Origin: Archegozetes longisetosus
Lineage: Eukaryota > Arthropoda > Arachnida > Sarcoptiformes > Trhypochthoniidae
Reading direction: 5' to 3'
Length of the DNA stretch: 64,000 nt
Assembly (NCBI GenBank): GCA_018873245.2
Contig: JAEMBT020000008.1
Location: forward strand, 3,520,001 to 3,584,000
A program made the position numbers and the translations under genes. The notes under the pieces were generated by a model. It made no database searches. It worked only from the letters and a program-made list of their open reading frames with translations, and was not told the DNA's origin. Below, one piece after another: positions 46,069 to 64,000 of this stretch (its first letter is position 1; the number at the start of each line of letters is the position of its first letter).

Positions 46069-49000
46069 TTATGAAAGTTTTGTAATACTTATAGCATTTA
46101 GTAGTTTAATAATATGTTTTCGTTGCACAATAAACATAATAAATTATAGTTATATAGCGTGCAAAACTACTTTATCTTACACTCTAGTTATTTGTCCCAA
46201 ACTTACCTGAGCCTTAAGTAGCAGTGAGTCATTTAGTCATTTTTTTAAATGAGCTTTATTCAAATTTTCCCAAATACAGTAGAATCTGTTGATTATCAAC
46301 TTTTTCTAGTGGCGATTTCGTTTATTCAGACCAAATAGTTGTTAGAAATGTTATTAGCAAAAATGTCCCAAAATTAGCTAAATTTTCTATTTGCTTATGC
46401 ATTAAATCCATATTTATTTTTAGGTACTAATCAAAACTTACAATTTGTAAAATTTTCATATTTTCGTTTGGCCAACAAGTAAAACTTAAGGCCAACACTT
46501 GAAAACTAAGGCTTATGCGCATCAATGATACATATAATTGCTGTAAAGTAATGAAATTAGTTTTAAGTCAATTGAGTCGAGTCGAGTGGCAAATATGACT
46601 ATAATTTAGTAATTTAAAGGCATTTCCTGACATTACGAAGTTTTAAAGTATTTTTTCCAAGTTCAATAACTAAATCATCCCATTTATCATAGCTAACAGT
46701 TTGTCAAATTTGTTTTCAATATAACTCATAGAAATAGTAGACAATTAAGTGTCTTAAGTGTCTTCTAAGAAGCGATATTCGATTGACATAAAGAGTTGAT
46801 AACAAACCAAAAGTTATGCTAAAAATTGTCACGCATTCATAGCTTCATATAATATGTGTTCGACTGTAATTGAGTTGAAGCGAAAGACAAAACTTTACAA
46901 GAGAATAAAGTTAATTAAAGAGAATTTGATTATATTATCGTTTTTCAGAGACAATCTTAAGAAACGTTATTCTTTGATCGTAAGGGATTTCAAGTGTTCA
47001 GCGATCCGTTCAGAGACAAAAAGGTTAGTTTTGGTCAGTTTAAAAATAAAAACCGGTAGTTATCTAAGCAAATAATCCATTAAAATACAAGACTGGCTCC
47101 TAATAGATAATAATCTTCTTATACTTTTCACATAATCTATTCATCAATCTTTGAACTGTTTGAATGCTTTTCTTTATTCTTATGAATATTTAGTCTATTA
47201 TTGAGCAGCAAAATAGTTTGTACTTATAAAATAGTTTGTATTATAATCGAAACAAGTTAGAGAGCAAACCCCTAAACAACTAATCGATGTAAAACAGGAG
47301 ATTATTATCAACGATAAAATCGGAAAGAGACAAATTAATTAAATGGCAAGATTGGTAGTTTAAATTGAATAGCAAGCAATTATTCTAGGCAGTAATTAAA
47401 GTTTGTCGCCTGCGTTCACTTCACTTGTATCCTAATAGTATGTTTTCAAACTGTGTCACTTCTATGAGCTGAAAATTGTTTTCAAACTTCTTTCAAACTC
47501 TATTATTATCAATACTATGTTCATTCCCTAACAAACAACGTTTATTCCTTACATCAACACTTGTCGGTTGAAATCCGAAAATTTCATAATTAAATCTAAA
47601 CTTGATTTGAAGGCAGAACTCAGTGACCTTGTGATAGATTGAAACGATAGACTTGAGTTATGATTTACTTTATATTAGCAGTTAATGAAATCATAAACCA
47701 TTGCTGTCTACTGAATGAGGAAATAATACTTGAGAAATATGTTTTAGTTGACAAAATTGAAGTTAAATCTGTAAAATGTTAGACAAAGTTCCCCTATAGT
47801 AACAGAGAATTGTAACAGGGAATCGATCAAAATAATTTTATAATTAGTTTTCTTTTCAATACAGGTTATTAGACACGAAACTAGAAAAATAAAATAATAT
47901 TTTCATTGAATCTGTCCCAAAAACTAAGCCAAATCTAATAAATGAAAATTAATTTATAATTTTTTGGATAAATGCCCATTAAGACTGACACACATAGAAT
48001 GCTATCAATTTTGTCAAATTTTTAATTAAAGTATTGAAAATTGAAATTTTATATCCATTCAAAGTTGAATGAATTCTCACGACTTTCATGTTCTACTTGT
48101 GATATACTTGTAAACTGACAATAAATCAGTAAAAAGATCGACAAGTACTTAGCATATTATCACTTTATTACCCATCAAAGTATAGAAAATTATCATAAGG
48201 AAGTATACATTTCTATGTATGAACAGTTGAGATAAACCGCGAACTATTGTTATAATTCATTCAATAATCGTTACTTTTTTATAGCTCGAGTCATATAGAT
48301 TTCACTTTAAAAACTATTTTACTAACTTCAGAAGATAGGCATTGTTCACATTTTTACTATTGATTGTTCGAGATCTAATAAATACTTAATGTGTTGACAG
48401 TTTAAAAGTGTGTCACAACTGATCAAACTGTAATAGTGTTAGAGTTACCCAAACTGTAACACTGTTAAAGCCATTCAAACTGTAACGTTAATCAAGTTTC
48501 TCATACTATATCACTAGTAAAGTCTCTTTTTATGTAACAATTTATTTATCAAGTTATTATTTCTTTTTTCTTAGATTCGTGTCATCTTTTCGAAAACAAT
48601 AAATTGGAAAATATTTGTGTTTAAAGTTCATATCTATGTAAATAAGGAAACGATGGATCAAAAAACAAATCGATATTTCGAAGGCTTTCGAAAACATAGA
48701 AAATCTCATAAATAAAAATTGGAGTTCTGTTCGATAACAACTGCAGTTAGCGTAAAAAATACATATTTCCTGAATAATAAGCACATTATATAAGAGCTGA
48801 TAGTAGGCAAACATGTTTCGATTCAAACATGTTTCGATTGAATTAGATATTCAGTTTGGTCAACAATGCAATAGAGAGTATTTGAGAAATATTTTTGGGT
48901 AATAAACAGTTGTTAAAATAGCTACAAATCATTATAATTATACCCAAATTATATAAAAATGATTTTGTAACCGACATCAGAGAACATCTTATCAAACAAA

Positions 49001-50378
49001 TTGAGATGTGAGACTCACTGAGACTCACTGAGCAACTCATTGAATAACTAGTTGCAAATCGCATACTCTAGGCTATTTCTCATTTTCAATTACCGGTTCA
49101 CTAAATTCATTTCTAAAATCATTTCTAAACTATAATCATTTCCTATCATTTCAAGTGCAATAACTGTTTTGATTTTGTCGATCAAAATTTGTGCCAATTT
49201 ATCGTCAAATGTATAAAATGTGTAATTTTCGTACTATTTTACTCGAATATTGTAACAAATGAATACATAAAAACTTTTCAGCTTTATTTTTAAATTCATT
49301 TGACTTCAGATTTTAATGTTTTTCTGAGTCAATCAAACTCGCATTTCTTTGAGATTATTAATGAAAAACTAAGTCCATTCTTGAAAGCACTTTGTCTAAC
49401 AGAAAACTTCATTTATATCGAGTTTTGTTGATAGAAATGTTGTTTTATTTGATTTTAAGGTTTTGAAACTAATTAAAACTTCAAATTAATTACTTTGGTC
49501 CATATAAAAGATAAAGAAATTAATAAAAACTGATATGAGTTAATATTTGAAAACATATATTGAGAAATACTGTTTGAATTAATTTTGATTTTGATTTAGA
49601 CCATAAGAGAGAAACAAAAGGTGTAAACTAATTACTTTTTATACATTTCAGAATCAATACTAATATTAATTGTCAGACTTGATGGCAAACAAATAGACCG
49701 TTAAAGCCTTGGAATCATTAAGTCATCATTAGATAAGTTTGTCCTCTTTTTGTCTAATCAAATTTTCAGAAGATTCACAACTATTATCGAACTATTTTTT
49801 AATAGTTCACTCGATCACAAGTTTCAAGCTAACTTTCAACTTGATTTGTTTCAGGTCTAAATCAAAACTAAGTTGACATTAAATAAATATAATTAGTAAA
49901 AACGTTCAATTAAAGCAAAACTTGTTTGAACTTCTTTCAAACTTCTTTCAAACTTCTTTCGCACCTGAACTCTATTGAACGAGTTTGACTAAAACAAAAG
50001 CCACTAAAACAATCAATAATAAAAACTTATTTCTCAACATATATCTTCGCTAAAAGGACTTCAACTTTTATTTGCCAGTTTTCTATTTAAAAAAACGTTC
50101 AAAACATTATTTATTAAATAAATGAAACGAAAAAGAAGTCATAAAATTGATTGTTGATTCAACTTTGGAGATAATAGTTTATTGAAAAGTGAGAAAACTA
50201 ATGAGAAAATCAATAATTAGATGATTCTAAAGTGTTATTACAAAACCATAAGGCGTTATTTAAAACAATAACAATATGATTAATTCTACTAAAGGTATTG
50301 TCAAATCTTAAATGGACGTATTGCATTAGTTCAGTTTATGATTAACAACCACAGTTGAGCCATAAATTAAGACAAGTT
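46069..50378. other. 4.3-kb intergenic region, no gene found
   Basis: AATAAA-like signals just after the stop (46129-46144) probably end the membrane-protein transcript. The short frames at 46854, 48557 and 48843 are compositionally biased and unconvincing. A small tandem repeat is at 48428-48500. No TIR or RNA gene was recognised. Confidence 0.4.
48428..48500. repeat. Three-copy tandem repeat (CAAACTGTAA unit)
   Basis: Three spaced copies of (T)CAAACTGTAA recur every 26-29 nt with similar intervening sequence. Confidence 0.55.
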
Positions 50379-55961
<5,583 letters not shown>

Positions 55962-56855
55962 CTTCTAATCAATTATGAAGACTTTAAACACAATTTAGCC
56001 AAAGACAAAGTTTAATAAATTTAATAAAGTGGACGTTGGGTTTAGTTACACCTCTCTGAGAAATAGCATTGAATGTTAATATTAACTAGCGCTAAGCGTA
56101 TGCACTAGTCATCTCTAGTCCTGTGTCGATTATACTGACGAGTATCAGACGCGTATTACGTCACCTATTTTCGATTGCAGTGCAACACTCGTAACTAGTA
56201 AACCATTTTAATTTCCTTACTCTAACCTACTATTTTCATTTTCAGACTTCTTTCTTAACTTTAATCCCCACTACTTTATCCTTTGGCAGTCTATTTTAGA
56301 TATCGTGTTGTCATTTAGTCAGACAATTATATAATTGAATATTATTTTAACTTTTACTTAATTTGTTATTTTAACATTCGTACAGAAAGTATGTCTTGAA
56401 AATGAAGTCGTTTGAAGGCATTGTTCAATCAAATGAATTATTATTTGATTTATACCGAGAAAATACTATTTATAGTAGTATTTCACAATACATTATTTGG
56501 TTACGTAAGTCAGTATTGAAACTGATTTTGAATTAAAGGAAAAACATTAGTCTTTTCACAGAACTATAGAAAAGTTACATCAGTTTTATTTAGTTACAGT
56601 AGAGGTCATTCGTATTGCAAAATTACTTTAAATCAAAATTAATGTTGACTAAACTGACATTTAACGGAAAACAAATACTAATAAAACTTTTAGTAAGCTG
56701 ATACTAATTTTAGCTAGTTTTTCACTCTTTCTGAGACCTATTTCAATCAAACTAGTTTACAGTATTTGCTTGTAGTGTCAGTCATATGTTTGAACTAAAC
56801 ATGTGCTACAAAAAAGTCAAAACTGAACTTTTGAAATATTCCTAAACTTGAGCCA
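55962..56855. promoter_or_regulatory. Divergent promoter region between MK2 and ANKRD16
   Basis: The 0.9-kb gap between two start codons pointing away from each other must hold both 5' ends. No TATA box is obvious on either side. Confidence 0.45.
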
Positions 56856-57860
56856 ATGTCGAAACCAAGTAAAGCTAGTTTAATAACTATAATCAAAAAC
56901 GACCATTTAGCTCAATATAAATCGATATTCAATACGGAATTATGGGACTTAAACGAAATAATAAACGAGAAATCAGGCGATAATTCATTGCATTTATGTT
57001 CAATATTCAACTCAATCAAAATAATAAAATACTTATTAGTGGATCGTATCAATGAAGTAGACGTCAACCAAACAAACAGAGAAGAGAAAAATGCTTTACA
57101 TCTGAGCGCTCAGTACGGACATGAAGAGTGCCTTCAGTTGTTATTAAATACTAATCAAGTTTTTATCGATGCCCTCAAGCGCTCCGATTGGAGTCCATTG
57201 ATGCTGGCCTTAACTAAAGATAATTTGCAGATAATTAGGCTGTTAGTTAAAAATAAAGCCAACCTAAGGCTTAAGAACAAAGATGGTTGGAATGGATTCC
57301 ATATCGCAGTCAGAACTGGTCATTTGGAGATAATCCAGTACTTATTGAGTTGTGACAAAACTATTTGGTCGACAAAAAGTAAAATAAATAGAAGTCCATT
57401 GCATACGGCATCGCTTTGTGGTCACTATTCTGTTGTTCAGTTTCTACTCGATAATTGTGATTATATTCCCGATGAAAAAGACTCTTGTGGTATAACACCA
57501 TTTATGGAATCGCTTCGTGTCGACAAACCAGATATAAGTCGACTATTTATTGATAAACAAAACGTAAATCCATTGTTGAGTGATGTTTTGGGTCGGAATG
57601 CTTTGCACATCAGTTCTGAAGCAAATGCTAGAAACTCTATTAAGTTTTTAGTTAATCAGTTGGGTTTTCATGTCAACTGTGTAACAACTGTTGGACTGCT
57701 GAGTGCTTTACATTTGGCTGCTAAAGAAGGACATTATGAGACAATCGAGTTGTTGTTAGAGTTGGGCGCAGATTCAAGTTTAAAAGATACTAAAGGAAGA
57801 ACTGCTTATGATTTGGCGATCACTTTCAAACACTTTGATTGTGCACGTCTATTAGAATAA
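56856..57860 (+). CDS. ANKRD16: Ankyrin repeat protein, ANKRD16 orthologue
   Basis: An intronless frame of 334 residues, made almost wholly of eight to nine ankyrin repeats. The match to ANKRD16 is specific rather than general: LKNKDGWNGFHIAVRTGHLE (about 141-160), STKSKINRSPLHTASLCGH and NCDYIPDEKDSCGITPFMES are near copies of that family's internal sequence. In mammals ANKRD16 binds alanyl-tRNA synthetase and takes misactivated serine onto lysine side chains, protecting translation fidelity. Lysines in the LKRSDW, LKNKDGW and STKSKI segments are where the family has its acceptor lysines, but I cannot align them exactly here. It ends slightly shorter than the human 361 residues. Confidence 0.85.
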   Translation: MSKPSKASLITIIKNDHLAQYKSIFNTELWDLNEIINEKSGDNSLHLCSIFNSIKIIKYLLVDRINEVDVNQTNREEKNALHLSAQYGHEECLQLLLNTNQVFIDALKRSDWSPLMLALTKDNLQIIRLLVKNKANLRLKNKDGWNGFHIAVRTGHLEIIQYLLSCDKTIWSTKSKINRSPLHTASLCGHYSVVQFLLDNCDYIPDEKDSCGITPFMESLRVDKPDISRLFIDKQNVNPLLSDVLGRNALHISSEANARNSIKFLVNQLGFHVNCVTTVGLLSALHLAAKEGHYETIELLLELGADSSLKDTKGRTAYDLAITFKHFDCARLLE

Positions 57861-58483
57861 TAATTTCTACTTTGTAAATAACTTTAAAATTAATAAAATT
57901 GTTTTTTAAAATTGATAGTTGTCTGATATATTGCTGTAATTATAAAACAACTGAACTTAATTTGTACGAAGCAGGCGCTTAAAAATGATTTACATGAGAA
58001 GAGAGAAACAATTAATCAATTGTTTATAGAGGGTTCGTATTTGCTCATACACTTTAAGGCTTCAGGATTTGGACTTACACTATTTTTAAAACTTTTCTAT
58101 ATACAGCTCCATTCAACTGATTGGATAAGAATTTAAGTTTAATAGTTTTTAACCCTTATAAGCAGAGTTCGGCAAAACAGTTGAAAACATAGTTGGTTAA
58201 TGTAATTGTGAAACAACTCTAATATTAAACTTTGAATTTTATTATGAAAACTTGATCCAATAATTAGAACATTATCAAAGTGAGTGATTCATTGTTTTAA
58301 AACATTTTCTATTGCATGGTTTATGTTTCAATACATATATCTATTTTATATGTATGAATCATATATTAAAGTCAATATTTGATAGTAAAATTCAAGGTTT
58401 AATATTAGGGTTTGTTTCACAAATATATTAACCAACTATTTTTCAACTATTTTGCTGAACACTGCTTATAAGCAATCAATATA
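57861..58483. other. ANKRD16 3' region and spacer
   Basis: AATAAA-like sequence at about 57891 may end the transcript. Nothing else was recognised before the TA that flanks the next element. Confidence 0.4.
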
Positions 58484-59044
58484 CAGGGTGTGAATTAAAT
58501 AACTGATGGACTTGTTTTTGAAATAACTTAATAAGTTTTAAAGATTTTTACATGAAATTTAATATTCAAATAAAGGAACAATAGGAAATTATGTGAAGAT
58601 ATGCTCGATATGCCAACCATTACGTTGATGGATATTCTTGAGTCGTAATTGAAAATTGCTGATCACATCATTTAGAACATCATTTGGAATTGCTTTAATT
58701 TCGTCTTCAATTAGTTTTTCGAGTTCTTCAATTGTTTGAGGATCCTGAGCATAAACTTTGTCCTTCAGATAGCCCCATAGAAAATAATCAAGGGGGTTAA
58801 GGTCAGGTGAATAAGCTGGCCAATCAATACCTTCCCCAATGTAATGAGCGCTATCAACGATGTGATCAGCAATTTTCAATTACGACTCAAAAATATCCAT
58901 CAACGTAATGGTTGGCATATCGAGCATATCTTCACATAATTTCCTGTTGTTCCTTTATTTGAATATTAAATTTCATGTAAAAATCTTTAAAACTTATTAA
59001 GTTATTTCAAAAACAAGTCTATCAGTTATTTAATTTACACCCTG
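58484..59044 (-). mobile_element. Fold-back mariner-derived element with transposase C-terminus
   Basis: Exactly bounded by TA (58482-58483 and 59045-59046), with ends CAGGGTGT and ACACCCTG. The arms 58484-58669 and 58859-59044 are 186 bp each and differ at only about four positions, around a 189-bp loop. The minus strand from about 58879 to 58589 encodes the end of a mariner-type catalytic domain (WPAYSPDLNPLDYFLWGYLK then LRLKNIHQRNGWHIEHI). The right arm is therefore an inverted copy of the transposase 3' end, not the native 5' end. It cannot move by itself. Confidence 0.85.
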
Positions 59045-59046
59045 TA

Positions 59047-60254
59047 TTTAGTCTCTATAATATAGTGTATAGGTTGATATTGTGTTTGAAAATCTCATGC
59101 ACATTATCTAAGTTATTAACGTGATTAGTAACTTATTGGCTCCAATTATCGAGTCAGTCAGGTTAAAAATTCAAAATGCGGGCTTTTCATCTTATTGAAC
59201 TTATTGTGTTATAGTTTTAAATTTGAATTATTAAATATTTTACTTTATTTGGTAGTAATTATAACAAAAGAAAATTTCATACTGAAAAATATGTCACTTT
59301 TATTTTGGAGTTAGCGAGATTTAAGTTAGGGGTTTAGCTCCGACACCAAAAAGCCACTAATTGCTTAGCCATAGCATAGCATGGCAACATAGCATGGCAA
59401 CTTTCTATCAAAAAATTAGTTTCAAAAGCGTCTTTTAGAAAAGGTACCTCACTTTCATACAATAACTGGACAGAATCTTTTACTAAAAGAAGTAATTGTA
59501 TTCATTACTACATCTCGTTCCAAAGGTTTGGATAATTTAGACATATGCTTGTTGGCTCAATTGGGGTCACACGATAAAGGTTCGAATTGAAATGTTAATT
59601 TTTGACAATATTAATATTGAATAAGATCCAGTTTGACACCCATTTCGATAGAAATTATCAATTCAAGCTTCAATCTGAGTTTAAATTCTGATAAGATTGT
59701 TCCGCAACAATTAAGTTCTAAATCGCATTTAAATATAAATTAAAAGCTAAAAATAGCCGAATAAGTTATTATTGAATGTCCAGTCTAATGTTTGATCATA
59801 TTGTAAATTTCGAATCTATTCCAATATATCTGGAAATGAGTGTTGAAAGTTCTTTATATGGCATTTCGCAGAGCTCCAAAACCAACTAAGCCTGGAGTCC
59901 AGATGCAGATCAAGTTGAAAACCGAAACAATAGGATGTATTGACTTAGATTTAACTTACTTTTCATTGATCTATTGATGTAATATTAGTCACAAATTGGT
60001 ATTTGTCTTCCCCGATTTACCTCTTCCTAACTAAAGGAGTCGAATGGATCCTAGATCTGTTGTTAGAATTAACGATCGTATTCATAGAACTAATTCTTAA
60101 ATAAGATGTGAAGAATGCACAAGATTGAAAGGAAAAGTTTTTATCGTACTTTGCAACAAAAACAATAGTTTAATGAACAATATTACTTTTATAAGCGTTT
60201 CGATTAGAATGAGTAAAACATCTTTGATGTGTTGGAGTTATCTTAGAAACAGAT
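59047..60254. other. Intergenic region, no gene seen
   Basis: Contains a small direct repeat (CATAGCATGGCAAC twice at about 59373-59402). It probably includes the fibulin 3' untranslated region on the minus strand. Confidence 0.4.
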
Positions 60255-63200
60255 TTAATAAGTGAATTCAGACACATAAATAAAAAGGACTGCTTTAGAA
60301 GAGCCTCCATATAGTCCACCATGATATAGCTTAACTTCTAGTTCTAACTCAATATCTTGTGGTCCTTGTATAGGTTTAACCAATGAAACCATGGCTTCAT
60401 TGAAAGCAGTCCTTCTCAAATGAAAGTATTCTTTTGTGGCTGGTGTTACACCATAAGCACCGATTCGAGCGGAATTCAATTTGAACTCAAACTGAACTGT
60501 AGTTACGGACAGAACGGGACCTCTCATTGTAAACAAGTCGAGATAACCAGTTGACGGAATAGTTATGTTCGAAGTGAATGTCAAATAATTGTAAGAATAA
60601 GCCAAAGGTTCGCTTAAGTCTTCTGAAAGGCATGACTGATCAGTACATGTGGCCGTCGCATAAGTTTTCTTGCATCGGCTTTGATTGAGACAAAAAGTTT
60701 AGTTCAATAGCTCTCGAAACTCAATAAATTGACATGAAGTTCAAATAATTACCTCTTATGAGTCCTATCTCTTTGATAACCTGACGGACAGGTGACTCTA
60801 TTACATTTATAACTTCCCCTTGTATTCAGGCATATCTCATCTTCACCTCTGCACTGATTGGTTTCTTCACATTCATTAATGTCTAGAAATAAAATTTTCT
60901 GATAAGTAAAGAGACAGAAACAGCAACTTTTGATCCATACCCTGACAAGTTCTCATATCAGCCCCTAATCGGTAGCCATCAGGACAGGAACATTGAAAAG
61001 ATCCAGGAACGTTCCTGCAGTTGCCGATGCAAAGGTAATAGTTATCTGAAACTTTTTTCTTATCGAATTCAGCGCATTCGTCGATATCGACACAACTTCT
61101 CTTGTCTTCACCTAGTTTATAGCCACTTTCACACGTGCATTGATATGAGCCCCAAGTATTGAAGCATTTATGAGCACAGAGGTTCTCCATTTCACATTCA
61201 TTAATATCTTTACAGAATCTCGCACTTCCATCTTCAACAAATCCTGGTTTACATTCACATCGATATGAACCTAAAGTATTCCTACATTCGGATGTATCGG
61301 GAGAACAAATACTCGATCCATATCTGGCACATTCATCGATGTCTTCACATTCTCTCCTCTGGTTCAAAGCATAACCAGACGGACATTCGCATACGTAATT
61401 TCCGGGTCTGTTCTTACAAACTTGTGATCCTTTGCATTCATGTGTGCCTAAAGCGCATTCATCGATATCTTCACATGCATTCCCTACAATGAAAACATTA
61501 CTATTTATGTAGGAATACTTAAAAAGTTTATAAATGAAGAAGGGATAGTTATACAGCAGACTCTATCTATAACGAAGTCGAACGTAGTGAACATAGAGCT
61601 ATAGTGAAAACTTTTTGAAAAATTATCTGATCGGCGGACTCTGCACACTATATCCGAAATAATGAGCCCCGGTTATAATGAACAGATTCCTGGTGCATTA
61701 AGGTGTTGACTACAAGGAGAGGTGAAAGTACCATATTTGTTGAGTTGAAGTCCAGGAGAGCAGATGCTGGTACAGCGAAAACTGCCAACAGTATTGATAC
61801 ACTTTTCATTGGGCCGACAGGGAGAGTTTGCACATTCATTAATATCCATACATCGGTTATAAGTTTCATTAAATATCTTTCCGACTCCACAATCATTGAT
61901 TTGACACGTGCCATCGCTTAATAGGTGGTAGTTTGGTGGACAACTGATACGATCGCATTTGAACGAACCCTCAATATTTCTGCATTGAAATCCTTGGCCA
62001 CAATTGTGTGTTCTCAAAGCACATTCATCGATGTCTTCACATGAATCTGTTTCAGCGTTGATTGTATAACCAGTTCCACAATCTTGAACTCGAACACAAT
62101 CATAAGAACCGATAGTATTGTCACATCTGAGAGAGTGATGGCACGAATGTGTTCCTAATTGACATTCATTTATGTCTTTGCACTCACCAGTCAATGAGTC
62201 TTTAGTGTAACCAACCTATTAATTTGGGTAATAATAAATGTTTAGAACATAACACATTGATCAATGGTTTCTCAACCAGACCTGACAATAACAAACATAG
62301 CTTCCAATCGTATTGTGACACGTCTGACCTCTAAGACACGGTTGATCTTCAGTTTCGCATTCATTCACATCTTCACATTCGCCGGACCATCGATTGCGTT
62401 TAAACCCAGGACGACATGAGGTCACATCTTGACGCGTGATTGGTTCACAATTATAGGATCCATCGGTATTGACACAGTTCTGAGTGGCCAAATTGCATGT
62501 GTGCTGACCTATTCTGCACTCATCAATGTCTTCGCACTGATAGGTGAGTTTAGAGAATCGGAAACCTTTAGCACAAGTGGTGGAACTAGCAGCCCTTGGT
62601 TTGTCAGTAACTGATTCAGAAGCAGGCTCACAATAATAGCCTCCCATCGAATTGACACATTTTTCAACTGGTTCTTGACAGTCATACTGTTTATCAGCAC
62701 ATTCATCGATGTCTACACAATCTCTTTCTCCGTTAGGTCCCTGCTTGAAACCAGGCGGACACTTATTGCCAATCATCAAACAAGTGAATGACCCCAAAAG
62801 ATTTTTGCATAATTGTGTTCCGCGATTGCAATTATCAGTTCCTTCAAAGCACTCATCAATATCTATGGTCAAAGATTATTAAACAAATGTAAACAAATGA
62901 GAGTATACTATAATTGAAATAACCGTTTGGGTCAAAAGAATAACAAACAAGTTAGAGATTAATTAAGCTTGAAGATGACTAACCGATGCATTTATTTTCT
63001 CTGATGCTCCATTTATATCCTTGAGAACAAGGTAACATGTTTGAGCTATCTTGCTCATTTTTAGGAATACATTGAAAACCTCCTGGATTATTAATGCACT
63101 CTTCAAAGTGTCTGTCGCAATTATCGGTCCCTTCTTCGCACTCATCGATATCAACGCAATTTCTCGCGTCACTTGTCAGTTGATATCCTTTGAAACATGA

Positions 63201-63878
63201 ACACCGAACCGGACCTACCTCTGGTCCAGGATCGTAGCAATTATGAGCGCATGGCGAAGAACTTGTATCACAAATGCTAATCGATGCACCTGTTGATTAT
63301 TCAAAGAGACATTTAGTTGTTAATAGAGATTGAAAGCAGAAAATTTTTAGTTTATTTATTCAGCTTTAATAATAAAGCACTAAATTATTCAGCAATAAAT
63401 AAATGAGAGAAAATTGAAGCATTAGATTGCATACCACTTCTTCTACTATTGGTGGGATTAGTTTGAACTTTAGTTTCAATGCAGCACTCGTAATAGACAT
63501 CTTCGTAGGGGTTGCCTAAACCAAAACTGCCGTGTGGGTTGAAGGTGCAAGGAAAGTTCGCTTTACTTGCCATTAGGCCCAACTTGCACGATAGACAACA
63601 ATCTTGAGTCGATTCATTAGCAACTTTTGTCACTATAACATTCCTAAGAGCATCGCATTGATTATTTGATTTGGCTAATGTCTTGCCTTCTTCGCAATTT
63701 CTAGATCGATGCTCTCTAATGCAACACATTTGGACAACAAGTTCACACTGTTGTTTATATTCTGAATTTATAGTTAGTCTATCGAATGATGTATTACTAA
63801 AGCTGCATCCTGCTATTGGTAATTGTTTGGCTCGAGTTGTGCCCAAATCACAACACGTTTCGAGCATAAATTCATAAT
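60255..63878 (-). CDS. Fibulin-1/2-type extracellular matrix protein (5' end not in view)
   Basis: Minus-strand exons: 63878-63435, 63290-62984, 62862-62282, 62215-61732, 61483-60941, 60882-60753 and 60678-60255, joined in phase. They encode about 970 residues. The first exon has anaphylatoxin-like modules (CC...CCIREH, then QDCCLSCKLGLMA and YYECC). About 14 EGF modules follow, most starting D-I/V-D/N-E-C with the Asn and aromatic residues of calcium-binding EGF. The fibulin C-terminal module (LFTMRGPVLS, KPIQGPQDIELELEV, IYVSEFTY) ends the protein. Human fibulin-1 has nine EGF modules. The first exon visible starts mid-codon after a CACAG acceptor, so signal peptide and start lie beyond 63878. 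Exon 63290-62984 is one base too long: an extra T within AATTT at about 63240 breaks CAHN/CYDPG. Confidence 0.9.
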
Positions 63879-64000
63879 CTGTGAAGTTTAAAATTCAATA
63901 AAAAATGTTTAAAACTTATGAAGTAGACTTGGGCATGTAATTAAGTGGTTGTTAAAAATCAATAACAATCGAGCCATGTTTTTCTATGGGATTTTAGTAT

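Overview
This is an AT-rich (by eye roughly 70% A+T) nuclear segment from an animal, most likely an arthropod. The genes have GT-AG introns, mostly 43-80 nt with a few of 0.25-3.1 kb, and animal-specific products: fibulin, a TGFBI/periostin-type fasciclin protein, MAPKAP kinase 2, TUT4/7, ANKRD16 and DEG/ENaC channels. A compact-intron mite is my guess; nothing in the window fixes the species.

Layout. 1-8.9 kb is a graveyard of mobile DNA: two internally deleted Tc1/mariner elements, a decayed reverse transcriptase that looks Penelope-like, a hAT/CGGBP1-like fragment, a MITE, an inverted repeat and another Tc1-like remnant. 8.9-27.5 kb is a direct duplication of one DEG/ENaC locus (copy A about 8.9-14.1 kb, copy B about 21.7-26.9 kb, with matching 3' flanks at 18.2-18.7 and 27.0-27.5 kb). 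Copy A's 3' flank is split by a 3.9-kb Tc1/mariner element that carries a hAT fragment, a 0.7-kb palindrome, a piggyBac-type MITE and a GC-rich hAT-like end. More MITEs and palindromes lie between the copies. From 29 to 64 kb the window is mostly conserved genes: a three-FAS1-domain secreted protein (+), exosome subunit RRP43/EXOSC8 (-), TUT4/7 uridylyltransferase (+), an unrecognised type I membrane protein (+), MAPKAPK2 (-), ANKRD16 (+) and a fibulin-1/2-type matrix protein (-, 5' end probably outside the window).

The most unusual locus is the DEG/ENaC one. Each copy reads, through two introns that keep phase, as one polypeptide of about 1,410 residues with three complete TM1-ectodomain-TM2 modules in tandem. 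DEG/ENaC channels are trimers, so this has the shape of a naturally concatenated trimer. Both copies carry single-base indels (four in A, two in B) but no in-frame nonsense substitutions that I could find. A similar one-base break in the conserved fibulin gene makes assembly error a real alternative to recent gene death. The two copies also show patchy near-identity that looks like gene conversion.

No single pathway unites the window. TUT4/7 and RRP43 both act in RNA 3'-end processing and decay and are neighbours in head-to-head orientation, but that may be chance. MAPKAPK2 and ANKRD16 are also divergent neighbours about 0.9 kb apart.
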